A stretch of DNA of 64,000 nucleotides from Alkalihalobacterium sp048323755 (GCF_048323755.1 NZ_JBLWFS010000014.1:1-64000); one strand, 5' to 3'. Numbered from the stretch's first letter, positions 24,224 to 33,950 are shown. Notes: generated from the letters alone by a model not told the origin. Program-made: numbers and translations.

Positions 24224-24256
24224 CACCTCCTCCATCGGTGTTGAGGTGTTTTTTTT
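24224..24256 (+). terminator. terminator of the 36-aa gene
   Basis: CACCTC and GAGGTG form a stem with a 13-base loop, followed by a run of eight or more T. Confidence 0.7.
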
Positions 24257-24349
24257 ATTCAAATGCATAAAAAAGGACCATTTGCCAATACTATCATTAG
24301 ACGCAACAGGTCATGATTTTCATGTGATTAAAAACGTACCTGTCGTTAT

Positions 24350-24424
24350 TCCACAGTAGCTCAGTGGTAGAGCAATCGGCTGTTAACCGATCGGTCGTAG
24401 GTTCGAGTCCTACCTGTGGAGCCA
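24350..24424 (+). tRNA. tRNA-Asn (GTT)
   Basis: 75 bases including an encoded CCA. Acceptor stem TCCACAG/CTGTGGA, D-arm with AGCTCAGTGGTAGAGC, anticodon loop CTGTTAA with anticodon GTT, and T-arm TAGGTTCGAGTCCTA. All arms pair well. It stands outside any rRNA operon. Confidence 0.97.
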
Positions 24425-24426
24425 AT

Positions 24427-24488
24427 GGAGAAGTATGTGTTGAATATCGTCTAGGTATATGGGGGTTCAAATCCCTCCTTCTCCGCCA
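24427..24488 (+). pseudogene. remnant of tRNA-Ser, internally deleted
   Basis: Starts GGAGAAGTA and ends GGGTTCAAATCCCTCCTTCTC plus CGCCA: a matching acceptor stem (GGAGAAG/CTTCTCC) and an intact T-arm with encoded CCA, as in Bacillus tRNA-Ser(GCT). Only 62 bases remain instead of about 91. The D-arm and anticodon arm are missing. It lies two bases after tRNA-Asn, so it is the remains of an old tRNA pair. Confidence 0.8.
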
Positions 24489-24643
24489 CAACTTTAAATG
24501 CAAATGATTTTAATGATAGTCTATGACCTATTATGGTTTTAGACTTTTTACCGTTTAAATGAATGGGATTAGTTTTCCCTGAAAGTTAGAAAATTAACCA
24601 CTTTCCCATTACTTCAATTCTAAAAAAATAAGGGGCGTTCCAA

Positions 24644-25177
24644 TTAAATAATCCCTCTTTCCTCCCCGTATTTTAATAGCAACGAATAAGGATCTTCGCC
24701 TTCTAGACCAAGCACCTTACAAAAGGCGGGTTCGGTTTTGTACCCTTGTTTTTTTAGCGTGATAATAGACTGTTTTAGATACGGGTGCTCGTTCAATATA
24801 TGATGTTCAATCATCATATGTCGATAAGCGTTTTGCTCGTCGACCGGCTGGGCTTGACCGAATAACTCAAATTCAAAGCCTTCATATGTAAAATTAGATT
24901 TTATAATTGGTCTGTTCCTGATCTGATATTGACTTATTTTAAAGTCCTGCATCTGTCCGTATAAAGCGACCACCTTTTCTTGAAAGCGAGTGAAGTCATG
25001 AACTTCAAAAATAAGATCTAAATCTGAGCTTTCAACGTCAATTTCAATAGGAATAGTTCCACATAGGACAGGCTGATAATCAGCTAAATCTTTCATAACA
25101 CGTAAATGGGTAATCGCGTGATACGCCTTTTGTTGTCTTTCGTTCCCGTGTTTTAGATAATCAATGGTTGTGAACAT
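24644..25177 (-). CDS. DUF4269 family protein
   Basis: 177 residues. A conserved core GTIPIEIDVESSDLDLIFEV (about 41-60) has the D-x-D pattern of nucleotidyltransferase-like folds. Other motifs are FEFELFGQ (about 101-108), YRHMMIEHHIL and GYKTEPAFCKVLGLEGEDPY near the end, which are typical of DUF4269 proteins. The function is unknown; the fold suggests nucleotide or RNA chemistry. A single gene. Confidence 0.75.
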   Translation of the reverse strand: MFTTIDYLKHGNERQQKAYHAITHLRVMKDLADYQPVLCGTIPIEIDVESSDLDLIFEVHDFTRFQEKVVALYGQMQDFKISQYQIRNRPIIKSNFTYEGFEFELFGQAQPVDEQNAYRHMMIEHHILNEHPYLKQSIITLKKQGYKTEPAFCKVLGLEGEDPYSLLLKYGEERGII

Positions 25178-25395
25178 CTTTTATCTTTCCTCTCACGTAT
25201 GGATTGTACTTTATCCCCTCTTCTATCAAATCTGTTTTCGATCATAGGGTTGTTGGACGTAAATCAACACTATTTTAAACAGCTCTCTAAAAAAAATTCG
25301 CATGATCTAGCTTTATATTTTAACATAATCTCCCAAGAAAGTGGTATGATGCCTATAATCATAGCTAACTGAATATTGGGAGGATGGATGAAAGT

Positions 25396-25845
25396 ATGAG
25401 TGAATTGAATTCAATACAAATTAAAGAATTATCAAATGAAACGGAATGGATCGAAGCTTTCCCTGTGATGAGTCAGTTACGCTCTCATCTTGATCAAGAG
25501 ACCTATGTTGAATTGGTTTCTGAAGCTACTAAGAAAGAAAAATATAAATTAGCGGGTCTATATGATGAGGGTGAAGTGGTTGCGGTGATTGGTTTTATGC
25601 CGATGATCACTTTATATTACGGCCGCTTCCTCTGGGTTTGTGACTTAGTAACAGACCAGAATAAACGATCAAAAGGGTATGGTGAAAAACTGCTTGCTTA
25701 TGTTGAGGAATGGGCAAAAACCAACGGCTTTGAAAGTGTCGCCTTATCCTCTGGGTTACAACGAACGGACGCTCATCGTTTCTATGAAGAGAAGATGAAT
25801 TATGATAAAGTCAGTTATGTGTTTAAAAAGAATGTTATAGATTGA
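25396..25845 (+). CDS. GNAT-family N-acetyltransferase
   Basis: 149 residues. Motif A is seen at about 90-105 (LVTDQNKRSKGYGEKLLAYV), with the R/Q-x-x-G-x-G-x/A acetyl-CoA loop present as KRSKGYG. ALSSGLQRTDAHRFYEEKMNY is the usual last-third motif. The substrate is unknown. Start is taken at the ATG at 25396; the upstream ATG at 25384 directly abuts the GGGAGG site and is less likely. Confidence 0.8.
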   Translation: MSELNSIQIKELSNETEWIEAFPVMSQLRSHLDQETYVELVSEATKKEKYKLAGLYDEGEVVAVIGFMPMITLYYGRFLWVCDLVTDQNKRSKGYGEKLLAYVEEWAKTNGFESVALSSGLQRTDAHRFYEEKMNYDKVSYVFKKNVID

Positions 25846-25980
25846 CAGGTAGGTTTAACGAGTCCTTAGTTCTTCTCGGGGAGTTTTATACATAAAGATC
25901 TAATAGATTAGTCGAACTGCCTTACCTGCTTGTAATTGAAGGTAGAAGCGACCCCTATACTACTAATAAAGTGAGGTCAT

Positions 25981-27183
25981 GTGATGTACCGACTATATTG
26001 CAGAGCCTATCAAAGTATGTTTAAAATCATTTCGCTTGTTCTACCTTGGCGGAAACCAGAGTTACTAGAAGGTGAAAACAGTTTAAGGAAACTGCCAAAA
26101 ATGATACGAGATCAAGAGATTCGCCATGTGTTAATTGTCACGGATCAAGGAATTATGTCACTTGGCTTAATGAATGAATTACTAGTAGGTTTAAGAGATT
26201 ATGGCGTTAACTACGTCATTTATGATAAAACGGTCCCAAACCCAACGATTGAAAACATCGAAGAAGCACTTGAGATGTATCATGCTCATGCATGTGATGG
26301 TCTAATTGCTTTTGGGGGCGGTTCGCCGATGGACTGTGCGAAAGCGATCGGTGCTCGTGTCGCTAGACCTGATAAAAGTCTCGAACAAATGCGCGGTGTA
26401 TTAAAAGTTAAAAAAGAGATCCCGCCTCTGTTTGCGGTCCCTACTACTGCTGGAACAGGAAGTGAAGCAACGGTCGCAGCGGTCATTTCAAACAGCAAAA
26501 CTCATGAAAAGTACCCAATTAATGATAGTGTTCTCATCCCTGATGTTGCTGTACTCGACCCATTGCTCACGGTTAAACTTCCTCCTTCTATTACGGCAAT
26601 GACCGGTATGGACGCTCTCACCCATGCCGTTGAAGCGTACATCGGTCGAAGCAACACAACTGAGACGATACAATGCAGTAAAGAAGCTGTAAAGTTAATA
26701 TTTGAACATTTATATGAGGCGTATACCAACGGTACGAATATCACTGCCCGAAGCCATATGCAGAAAGCTTCTTATTTAGCGGGTGTTGCGTTCACCCGCG
26801 CCTACATCGGATATGTCCATGCGATTGCACACACTCTTGGTGGATTTTACTCGGTGCCTCATGGACTTGCTAATGCGATTATTTTGCCACACGTCCTCGA
26901 ATACTATGGTAGTGCAGTGCACAAACCACTGGCTGAGTTAGCTGATTTAATTGAGCTGACGAACGAAAGAGATACTGAAGAACAAAAGGCAAAGAAATTT
27001 ATCGCAGCCATCCAGCAGCTGAACGCAGACATGAATATTCCTGAAAAAGTGAGTGGGATTGTCGATAGCGATATTCCATTAATGGTGGAACGGGCACTAA
27101 AAGAAGCCAACCCGCTGTACCCTGTTCCGAAAATCCTTTTGCGAGATGATTTAGTTGAGCTTTTTGATAAGATTAAAGAATAG
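25981..27183 (+). CDS. iron-containing alcohol dehydrogenase
   Basis: 400 residues from GTG (or the ATG next to it) behind GTGAGG. Fe-ADH marks: FGGGSPMDCAKAIGA (about 110-124), TTAGTGSEATVAA, GMDALTHAVEAYIG and the HAIAHTLGGFYSVPHG metal segment. An unusual N terminus of about 35 residues includes a short hydrophobic run (MFKIISLVLPW) that may touch the membrane. It is a distant paralog of the Fe-ADH at 13608. A single gene with its own terminator; the alcohol or aldehyde substrate is unknown. Confidence 0.85.
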   Translation: MMYRLYCRAYQSMFKIISLVLPWRKPELLEGENSLRKLPKMIRDQEIRHVLIVTDQGIMSLGLMNELLVGLRDYGVNYVIYDKTVPNPTIENIEEALEMYHAHACDGLIAFGGGSPMDCAKAIGARVARPDKSLEQMRGVLKVKKEIPPLFAVPTTAGTGSEATVAAVISNSKTHEKYPINDSVLIPDVAVLDPLLTVKLPPSITAMTGMDALTHAVEAYIGRSNTTETIQCSKEAVKLIFEHLYEAYTNGTNITARSHMQKASYLAGVAFTRAYIGYVHAIAHTLGGFYSVPHGLANAIILPHVLEYYGSAVHKPLAELADLIELTNERDTEEQKAKKFIAAIQQLNADMNIPEKVSGIVDSDIPLMVERALKEANPLYPVPKILLRDDLVELFDKIKE

Positions 27184-27240
27184 TTTGTTAGGAGTTAATT
27201 ATTAAATAGTTGTTAGAGCGGTAAATTATTAGTTTTACTA

Positions 27241-27284
27241 GAGAAAAGCGTATTCATCGACCTCGATGAACACGCTTTTCTTTT
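27241..27284 (+). terminator. terminator of the Fe-ADH gene
   Basis: GAAAAGCG-TATTCATCG pairs with CGATGAACA-CGCTTTTC, followed by TTTT, 60 bp past the stop. Confidence 0.8.
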
Positions 27285-27316
27285 GGTTGGAGCTGCCTGG
27301 GGCTATTTTTTTTGGT

Positions 27317-27427
27317 TTATTATCCGAATTCTTGTTTTATTGTCCGATTTGAAATTTTATTGTCGGAAACCAGGGTTTTATTGTCCGTTTTTTATTTTTA
27401 TTGTCCGATTTGGTGATTTTATTGTCT
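27317..27427. repeat. six-copy array of a 20-bp motif (TTTATTGTCCG)
   Basis: TTATTGTCC, or a one-base variant, occurs at 27317, 27337, 27357, 27378, 27398 and 27419, each about 20 bp apart with unrelated A/T-rich spacers. On the minus strand it reads CGGACAATAAA. The same motif forms a second array at 40310-40430. It lies between convergent genes. Confidence 0.9.
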
Positions 27428-27518
27428 AAAATGTGTCGGCACTGCTAAGAGAGTATCACTACACCTGAATGTAGGGATGATTTCAACTGAGTCCAGTTTA
27501 CGGATTCTGAATGCTATG

Positions 27519-28496
27519 TTATTCTTTCACAAATTCCTTTGTACTGCGAACGGTGTCAATTGGGCGCACGTATCTTTCAATTTCTTCCCGCTTCGGCTCT
27601 AAAAATGGCGGTAAAGATAGTTTTTCACCGAGTGTTTCATACGGCTCATCGCCCATAAAACCAGGTCCATCTGTCGCAAATTCAAATAAAATTTGCGGTG
27701 CAACTCTTGAATACAATGATCCGAAGAAAAAACGGTCGACGAAACCGGACGTTTGAAAGCCAAAACTACGGAGGCGTTGATCCCATCCCTCTAATTCCGA
27801 ACGATCGTCAACACGAAAAGCTGCGTGGTGTACCGTTCCAAATCCTTGTCTCGCTTGTGGAAGAACGGTATTATGTTCCACAATCACTTGTGCCCCGTTG
27901 CCTCCCTCACCCACTTCGAATAAATGAACGGAACCATCTTGGTCAATTTCCTTAAACAGCAATACTTTCTCAAGCATTTCCTTAAAAAAGTCAAAATGAG
28001 CTACACGAATAAATAATGGGCCTAGGCCAGTAATCGCATAGTCTAGCGGGATTGGGCCTTTTTGCCACGGCGTACCCGATGCAACACCTTTGTTGAATTC
28101 ATCAGAAATCAATTGATATTGTTGATCATCAAAATCAACAAACGACAATGTCTTTTTCCCGAACTGTTCTTGAATACCTGTATGCTTTACTTCTAAGCGA
28201 TCAAAACGTTTTACCCAATAATCTAATGCTGCATCGGTTGGAACGCGGAACGATGTTTTAAAAATTTCATCTGTCCCGTGTGACCCTTTTGGGATGCCTG
28301 GAAAATCAAAGAACGTCATGTCCGTACCGGCACTTCCTTTATCATCGGCAAAAAATAAATGATATGTTTGAATATCATCTTGGTTTACTGTCTTTTTCAC
28401 TAATCGCATGCCTAATACATACGTGAAAAACTCATAATTTTTCTCAGCGCTGCTCGTAATCGCCGTTACGTGGTGTAATCCTTTTAAGTTATTCAT
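27519..28496 (-). CDS. ring-cleaving dioxygenase, MhqA/MhqO-type
   Basis: 325 residues with two VOC (glyoxalase/dioxygenase) repeats, starting GLHHVTAITSSAEKNYEFF (5-23). Metal ligand candidates are His8 or His9, the His in GTVHHAAFRV (about 222-231), and a Glu in PQILFEFATDGPGF (about 273-286). This is the layout of MhqA/MhqO-type enzymes that open catechol and hydroquinone rings during quinone stress. An operator like that of MhqR lies upstream. It would be cytosolic and iron-dependent. The exact paralog (MhqA, MhqE or MhqO) cannot be set. Confidence 0.85.
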   Translation of the reverse strand: MNNLKGLHHVTAITSSAEKNYEFFTYVLGMRLVKKTVNQDDIQTYHLFFADDKGSAGTDMTFFDFPGIPKGSHGTDEIFKTSFRVPTDAALDYWVKRFDRLEVKHTGIQEQFGKKTLSFVDFDDQQYQLISDEFNKGVASGTPWQKGPIPLDYAITGLGPLFIRVAHFDFFKEMLEKVLLFKEIDQDGSVHLFEVGEGGNGAQVIVEHNTVLPQARQGFGTVHHAAFRVDDRSELEGWDQRLRSFGFQTSGFVDRFFFGSLYSRVAPQILFEFATDGPGFMGDEPYETLGEKLSLPPFLEPKREEIERYVRPIDTVRSTKEFVKE

Positions 28497-28603
28497 TAGA
28501 TGGTCCTCCCATTTATAATCTATATTTTATATTTGCTACTTTTCTTAAGATGTTCCCTATTGTTTTTCTAATAATTATTTACCTAATAATATCTTGATTT
28601 AAA

Positions 28604-28625
28604 TTATCTTTAATTCGAGATAAAT
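28604..28625 (-). promoter_or_regulatory. probable MhqR-type operator
   Basis: TTATCTTTAATTCGAGATAA is an imperfect palindrome close to the MhqR operator (ATCTcgaattCGAGAT). It lies 108 bp upstream of the dioxygenase start. MhqR is a MarR-type repressor inactivated by quinones. No mhqR gene is in the window. Confidence 0.6.
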
Positions 28626-28750
28626 TTATCATACATTCTCTTTCCTTGTCAATAGAGTAGTCGCCTGAAGTTCGATCACCGTTCACTAAAAATGATTTGA
28701 AACCATTTCGCTAGTTCATTCGTAATACGTAAAGAAAGAAGGTGAAGAAT

Positions 28751-30441
28751 TTGAAAAAAATGAATCTAGCAATCTTACTAATCATTGCACTACTATTCTT
28801 ATTTTCGATGCAAAGTTTAGCCGTTGAGTTTACGATACCTAATGTTGAAATCAAAGCTCACCTGCAAAGCAATGGAAACGTTGAAGTGAAAGAAACGTTT
28901 ACCTATGCTTTTGATAGTGAATATTACTTATTTCACAAGAAGACACTGACATTACGAATTTTTCAGCGTTAGAACAAGGAGTACCACTAATTGTAGAACG
29001 TGAAGGCGAATATTATAACATTCATCGTAAAGGAAATAATGAGACGATTACGGTCCAACTTCACTATACGATTCAGGATGGGGTGAAAGTATATGAAGAT
29101 TATGCTCAGTTTTATTGGCCTTTTTTCAGTCAAGAAAATGAAACAAGATATGGCCATTTCAAAGTAACCGTCTATCCTCCTTCTCCTACACGAGATGTGA
29201 TTGCGTTCGGTTATGATGAAGCTTTTTCGAAAGAGATCATCCAGCCCGATGGTTCCGTTGTCTATAACTTTGGAGCCGTTCCAAGAAGAACAAATGGGGA
29301 TATTCGTATCGGATACAATGCGGAATTATTTAGTGATGCACGGGTAGCTTCAACGGAACCTATCAAAGATCAATTATTGAACGAACAGGAAAACTTATTG
29401 GCCACAGCGGAGTCGAAAATAAAAACAGGAGAAACCCTCTCTTCTATCGCACGAATTGCTCTTCCCGCTTTTGCGTTCATCCTGATCTTTTTAATTGTAA
29501 AAAGTATGCTAGAAGTAAGAGCTAAACATTCAGCAATCCGACGTGAAATGAAGGTTCTTAATGCTTTACCTGAACAGGTCATGAGTCTGCCGGCAACTAT
29601 CCTTTTTACTAGTTATAATCATTTCTCCCCCCAAGCGCTGGCATCTGCCTTACTTGATTTAGTTCGCCAAGGTTATGTAACAAAAGTGGCTGATGATCAT
29701 TTTGAGGTCGTACATCGTGAAGGTACACTACACCACGAAAGACTGCTTATCAACTGGTTATTCTATACCGTTGGAAAAGACGGTCATTTTCGCTTTAGTG
29801 ATTTAAAAAGCTATACGAAAAATGAAAAAAATCATGATCGTTACCATACGGATTTAACGAATTGGCAAAAAGCAGTAAAGGAAGAAATTCAAACACACGA
29901 TTTTTATGAAAATAAAAAGAGTTATCGAATATGGGTTGGTTTTTCAAGCCTGATTTTGTTCCCATTCCTTATTCTATTTCCAGTCTATGACTTGGTACTT
30001 GCGTTTATCGTTTCACTTTCTCTTTTTTGTACAACGCTTCTTTATGCTCTTGCGTATCGACCAAAAACGTACGAAGGAGCAAAGATTGTGTATGAATGGA
30101 AACAATTTCGAGTGAACTATAAACATTTAACGCAGTCCGATTGGCAAAGTTGGTCAGAAGATGAACGCATGCGGGCTTACATCTACGGATTAGGTATTCA
30201 TGAAAAATCGTTACGCAATAAGAATGATGAATTAGTAACCGCATTTAAAAATCGTCCTTCCAGTCATCATGATCAAACTGACGACTGGATAACGATGACA
30301 TCTATTGGATCAGTAGCCGTGACAAACTTTACAACAGCAAGTCATACGACAAGTTCAAGCACAAGTTCTACCTCTAGTAGCGGGTCAACTAGTTCTGGAA
30401 GTGGTGCTGGTGGAGGCGGCGGCGGTTCAGGGGCGTTTTAA
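28751..30441 (+). pseudogene. DUF2207 membrane protein gene broken by a frameshift
   Basis: The first part (TTG start at 28751, signal peptide, then VEFTIPNVEIKAHLQSNG) ends early at 28972. The second part runs in another frame from about 28921 to 30441 and begins SQEDTDITNFSALEQG before YEDYAQFYWPFFSQ. Together they make one DUF2207 protein: signal peptide, extracellular domain, membrane helix, cytosolic domain, two more helices, and a Ser/Gly-rich tail with GGGGGGSGAF. Compared with relatives, a short stretch at the join is missing too, so a deletion of roughly 10-20 bases is likely. The gene is either recently inactivated or contains an assembly error. Function of the family is unknown. 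Confidence 0.75.
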
Positions 30442-30470
30442 TCAATTGGTTTAGTAGTTTTTCAATATAA

Positions 30471-30518
30471 AAGAAGCTCATTCTTACAGGCTGTGATGCC
30501 TGTCGAATGAGCTTCTTT
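30471..30518 (+). terminator. terminator after the DUF2207 gene
   Basis: AAGAAGCTCATTC and GAATGAGCTTCTT form a 13-bp stem. T and A tails make it usable from both strands, so it may also end the minus-strand ABC operon. Confidence 0.75.
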
Positions 30519-30542
30519 AGTGATGGTAAGCAAGGGACGTTT

Positions 30543-31685
30543 TTAACTTTTTGCTCCTTTTAAGTACCTATTATAATACTTCGCGGCAAATAACAATCCA
30601 ACCACGGCTACTCCTAGCAAAACGAGAATGGATACATAAATATCTGTAACACCTGCTTCTCTGAGCATGATGTCTTGGAAACCGCTTTGTGCCCAATATT
30701 GCGGGACGAATAGTGCCATTGTCTGCATGAAGTCAGGCATTAGTTCGAGCGGCACCCATAGTCCACCAAGCATGGCTCCACCTAAGGCTAGAACTTGTGT
30801 GACGATAATACCGAAGTTTTCAGTGCTTGAAATTAAAGAGATGGCCAGCCCAATTCCTGTTGTTGTTAAGGTTAAGGCAAATGATAATGCTGCGATCGCC
30901 AGCAAATTCCCTAAATACAAGTCATAGACGAAATACCCAAATCCAAGAAGTGCCCAAATCTGGATAAATACGATAATAATAAACGTGAACCACTTTCCTA
31001 GTAAATACTCGTATTTGTTCATTGGTGTTGTCGCTAAACGCGCGAGCATACCATGATCTTTATCTTTTAAAAATGAATTGACCATTGAAATGATAATGAA
31101 AAAGCTAAACATGACCGCATAGCCAGGAACGATTTGGGTAATTGCATTAACGCCTTCCGATTGCTGTTCTTGTGCATGGATTGAAAACGGTTGTTCGAGC
31201 AGTGCCGCTCGCTGCATATCATTTTCAACGTGATCCACTAGTACTTGTTCAATTTTCTGTTGTTGGAATGAGTAGGAGATATTTTCAACCAAGTTATGTA
31301 CTGGGTTCACGCTATCCTGTTTCAAGGAGTCATAGTGAAATTCAATAAAATTGGTTTCCCCTGCATACATCCGTTCTTCAAAGCCTTCCGGTATATAGAC
31401 GAGTGTTGTAATATTGCCGCTCCTAATCTCTTCAACGGCTAGTTCGACGTTCGACTCTTCATGAAGTTCAAATACATCAGCTTCTTCAATTATCGTTAGA
31501 AATTGCTCCGACATTTCCGTGCGGTCTTCATCGACGTAATGAACATTAAACGTTATGCTATCAATGTTTCCGAAAATAAATGAGAATAACACGATAAAGA
31601 GGATCGGCATACCGAGTAACCAGAAAAAGAAGCTTTTATCCTTTAGTTGTTTTTTAAATTCCATTTTAATAATATTCCAGATCAT
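30543..31685 (-). CDS. ABC-2 type transporter permease
   Basis: 380 residues. A first membrane helix at about 18-40 is followed by a large extracytoplasmic loop (about 45-175) and then five or six helices (from about 180). This is the ABC2_membrane_3 layout of drug or polymer exporters. The segment FLKDKDHGMLARLATTPMNKYEYLLGK is the usual cytoplasmic coupling loop. It follows its ATPase gene by 13 bp. The substrate is unknown. Confidence 0.85.
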   Translation of the reverse strand: MIWNIIKMEFKKQLKDKSFFFWLLGMPILFIVLFSFIFGNIDSITFNVHYVDEDRTEMSEQFLTIIEEADVFELHEESNVELAVEEIRSGNITTLVYIPEGFEERMYAGETNFIEFHYDSLKQDSVNPVHNLVENISYSFQQQKIEQVLVDHVENDMQRAALLEQPFSIHAQEQQSEGVNAITQIVPGYAVMFSFFIIISMVNSFLKDKDHGMLARLATTPMNKYEYLLGKWFTFIIIVFIQIWALLGFGYFVYDLYLGNLLAIAALSFALTLTTTGIGLAISLISSTENFGIIVTQVLALGGAMLGGLWVPLELMPDFMQTMALFVPQYWAQSGFQDIMLREAGVTDIYVSILVLLGVAVVGLLFAAKYYNRYLKGAKS

Positions 31686-31698
31686 ATGTATTCTCCCC

Positions 31699-32607
31699 TC
31701 AATCCCTTAACGATGAACCGGTTAGAGATAAAAAGATATCTTCTAAACTAGGTCTAGTAATTTCAAGCCGTTCAATTTGTACATCTTTTGTTAAAAAGAG
31801 ATCAGCGATTTGTTCAAGCATTTGAAGCGGTTCCGATGTGTTAATCTTGAAGCCGTCTTTCACATCATTGACGGAACCAAAAGCAACTAAATCTTCTTTT
31901 TCCACACCGATTCCTTGGATAAAGATCGATGGTGTGGAGTATTTCACTAATAATTCTCGGATGGAACCACTTTCAACGATTTCGCCTTGATCAATAAGAG
32001 CAATCTGATCACATAAATTTTCGACTTCTTCCATGTAATGACTAGAATACAAGACGGTCTTTCCTTCTTTTTTTAAATCGGTAATGATATCAAAAATATG
32101 ATTTCTCGATTGCGGATCAACACCGACTGTCGGCTCATCTAAAATAATGATATCTGGTTCATGGAGCAAGGCACACGCTATATTTAAGCGTCGTTTCATT
32201 CCACCTGAATAAGAAGAAACCGCATCTTTTTTTCGATCCAATAGGCCAACTTTTTGTAGGACTTCATCCATTCGATCTTTTAATGGCTTGCCTGTCAGTC
32301 CATAAATACGACCAAAAAAAGATAAATTATCTAACCCTGTTAACTTCTCTTCTAAAACAAGATCCTGTGGGACATAACCAATTCGTCTCTTAATCTCAAT
32401 ATTATCTTTTTGCAGCGTTTGCCCGAAAATAGACACTTCCCCCTTATAATCTCCAAGAATGTTACATAAGATTTTCATTAACGTGGACTTACCCGCCCCA
32501 TTCGGACCAATTAAGCCAAAACAAACGCCGTCTTCTATATGTAAATTGATACCTCTCAAGGCGATGCGATCGCCATATTGCTTATTAACCTCAGTGAACT
32601 GTATCAT
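31699..32607 (-). CDS. ABC transporter ATP-binding protein (exporter)
   Basis: 302 residues. Walker A GPNGAGKST (35-43), Q-loop GYVPQDLVLEEKLTG, signature SYSGGMKRR (about 138-146), Walker B IIILDEPTVGVDP (about 159-171) and switch His in SSHYMEE. The C-terminal 80 residues form the regulatory domain of DrrA/CcmA-type exporters. Operon partner of the ABC-2 permease that follows; no regulator gene is attached. Confidence 0.88.
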   Translation of the reverse strand: MIQFTEVNKQYGDRIALRGINLHIEDGVCFGLIGPNGAGKSTLMKILCNILGDYKGEVSIFGQTLQKDNIEIKRRIGYVPQDLVLEEKLTGLDNLSFFGRIYGLTGKPLKDRMDEVLQKVGLLDRKKDAVSSYSGGMKRRLNIACALLHEPDIIILDEPTVGVDPQSRNHIFDIITDLKKEGKTVLYSSHYMEEVENLCDQIALIDQGEIVESGSIRELLVKYSTPSIFIQGIGVEKEDLVAFGSVNDVKDGFKINTSEPLQMLEQIADLFLTKDVQIERLEITRPSLEDIFLSLTGSSLRD

Positions 32608-32866
32608 GACGTTCCTCCTCTACCAAAATGACTATATACTTACTATACGATTATAAATGACCTAGGTTTCAATTTTTACCAATTAATTAAGTAGGTTTTG
32701 TTAGTTGTCTCTTTATTATAGGGTATGTATTTTCATTCGTGCTTTAGCATTACTATATGTTAACATAGATTTAACCGATTAATTTTATAGGATTAGCTTC
32801 AAATTACTTCTCTATTTTTTTGAGATAATGGTAAAATAACTAAGGATACTATTTTAATGGAGGCTT

Positions 32867-33784
32867 ATGATGGGGAAACGAATTTTATTTTTTCTTTTAA
32901 CGAACATTCTAGTTATGACGACTATCGTCATCGTCTGGTCAATCATCACGACGTTTACAGACATTGGGGGATCATTTGAAACAGGAGGCCCAGGCTTAGG
33001 AATTGATTTTGTTGCTTTAGGAGTCTTTAGTTTACTTGTCGGTTTTGCGGGTTCTTTTATCTCGTTAGCGATGTCCCGTTGGATGGCTAAAAAGATGATG
33101 AACGTCAAAGTCCTTGACCTAAACGGTTCACTTTCACCACAAGAACGCAGTGTTGTTGAAAAAGTTCACCGTTTATCACGTGCTGCTGGCTTAACCCACA
33201 TGCCAGAAGTTGGGATTTATAACTCACCTGAAGTGAATGCATTTGCTACAGGGCCTTCGAAAAAGCGTTCGTTAGTTGCCGTGTCATCTGGATTATTAAA
33301 TGTGATGGATGATGATGCAGTTGAAGGCGTTATTGCCCACGAGGTTGCCCACGTTGCCAATGGTGACATGGTAACAATGACTTTATTGCAAGGAATCGTG
33401 AACACATTTGTCGTATTCTTTGCTCGAATCGCTGCAATTCTCGTATCACGTTTAGTTCGTTCGGAAATGCAAATGATCGTCCGTTTTGCTGCGGTCATTA
33501 TCTTCCAAATTTTATTCTCAATTCTTGGAAGCCTTGTGGTTATGGCGTTCTCACGCTACCGCGAATTCCATGCGGATCGCGGGGGAGCAGATTTAGCTGG
33601 ACGCGACAAAATGGCTCATGCCCTTCGTTCATTAAAGGCGTATGTAGAGCGCGCAAATGTGAACGATCGCACAGATGATTCTGCGATTCAAACGATGAAA
33701 ATCAATGGAAAAGGCGGCGTGATGAGCCTGTTCTCTTCTCACCCCGATTTAGATGAAAGAATTAAACGTTTAGAACAACGATAA
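32867..33784 (+). CDS. htpX: membrane metalloprotease HtpX
   Basis: 305 residues. Two N-terminal membrane helices (about 5-30 and 46-68), a zinc site HEVAH (158-162) in AVEGVIAHEVAHVANGDMV, two more helices (about 170-190 and 199-220) and the third ligand Glu in YREFHADRGGADL. This is the M48B HtpX layout: it degrades misfolded membrane proteins at the cytosolic face. Two adjacent ATG codons follow GGAGGCTT; either could start it. A single gene. Confidence 0.92.
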   Translation: MMGKRILFFLLTNILVMTTIVIVWSIITTFTDIGGSFETGGPGLGIDFVALGVFSLLVGFAGSFISLAMSRWMAKKMMNVKVLDLNGSLSPQERSVVEKVHRLSRAAGLTHMPEVGIYNSPEVNAFATGPSKKRSLVAVSSGLLNVMDDDAVEGVIAHEVAHVANGDMVTMTLLQGIVNTFVVFFARIAAILVSRLVRSEMQMIVRFAAVIIFQILFSILGSLVVMAFSRYREFHADRGGADLAGRDKMAHALRSLKAYVERANVNDRTDDSAIQTMKINGKGGVMSLFSSHPDLDERIKRLEQR

Positions 33785-33796
33785 ACGAAGGAAGAA

Positions 33797-33828
33797 CAAC
33801 TGTCCGTTTTGAGGGCAGTTGTTTTTTT
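33797..33828 (+). terminator. terminator of htpX
   Basis: CAACTGTCC pairs imperfectly with GGGCAGTTG and is followed by TTTTTTT. Confidence 0.75.
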
Positions 33829-33914
33829 GTGTAGTATAGGCTTGTTAATTTGATTTAAGAGTACCCTTTACCTTGGATAAAATTGATGTTAAACCATCGT
33901 TTCCCTAATAAAAA

Positions 33915-33939
33915 AAGAAACCCAATGTCAGGGTTTCTT
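33915..33939 (-). terminator. terminator of the Dabb-domain gene
   Basis: AAGAAACCC and GGGTTTCTT form a 9-bp stem; the minus strand continues with a T run. Confidence 0.7.
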
Positions 33940-33950
33940 CCTCCTAGTTC

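Noticed and set aside
27317..27427. CRISPR array
   Set aside because: Repeats are only about 10 bases, with 10-base spacers, and no cas gene is present; it is a short-period tandem array.
30471..30518. Hairpin as a small RNA gene
   Set aside because: It has the stem and tails of an ordinary terminator shared by convergent genes.
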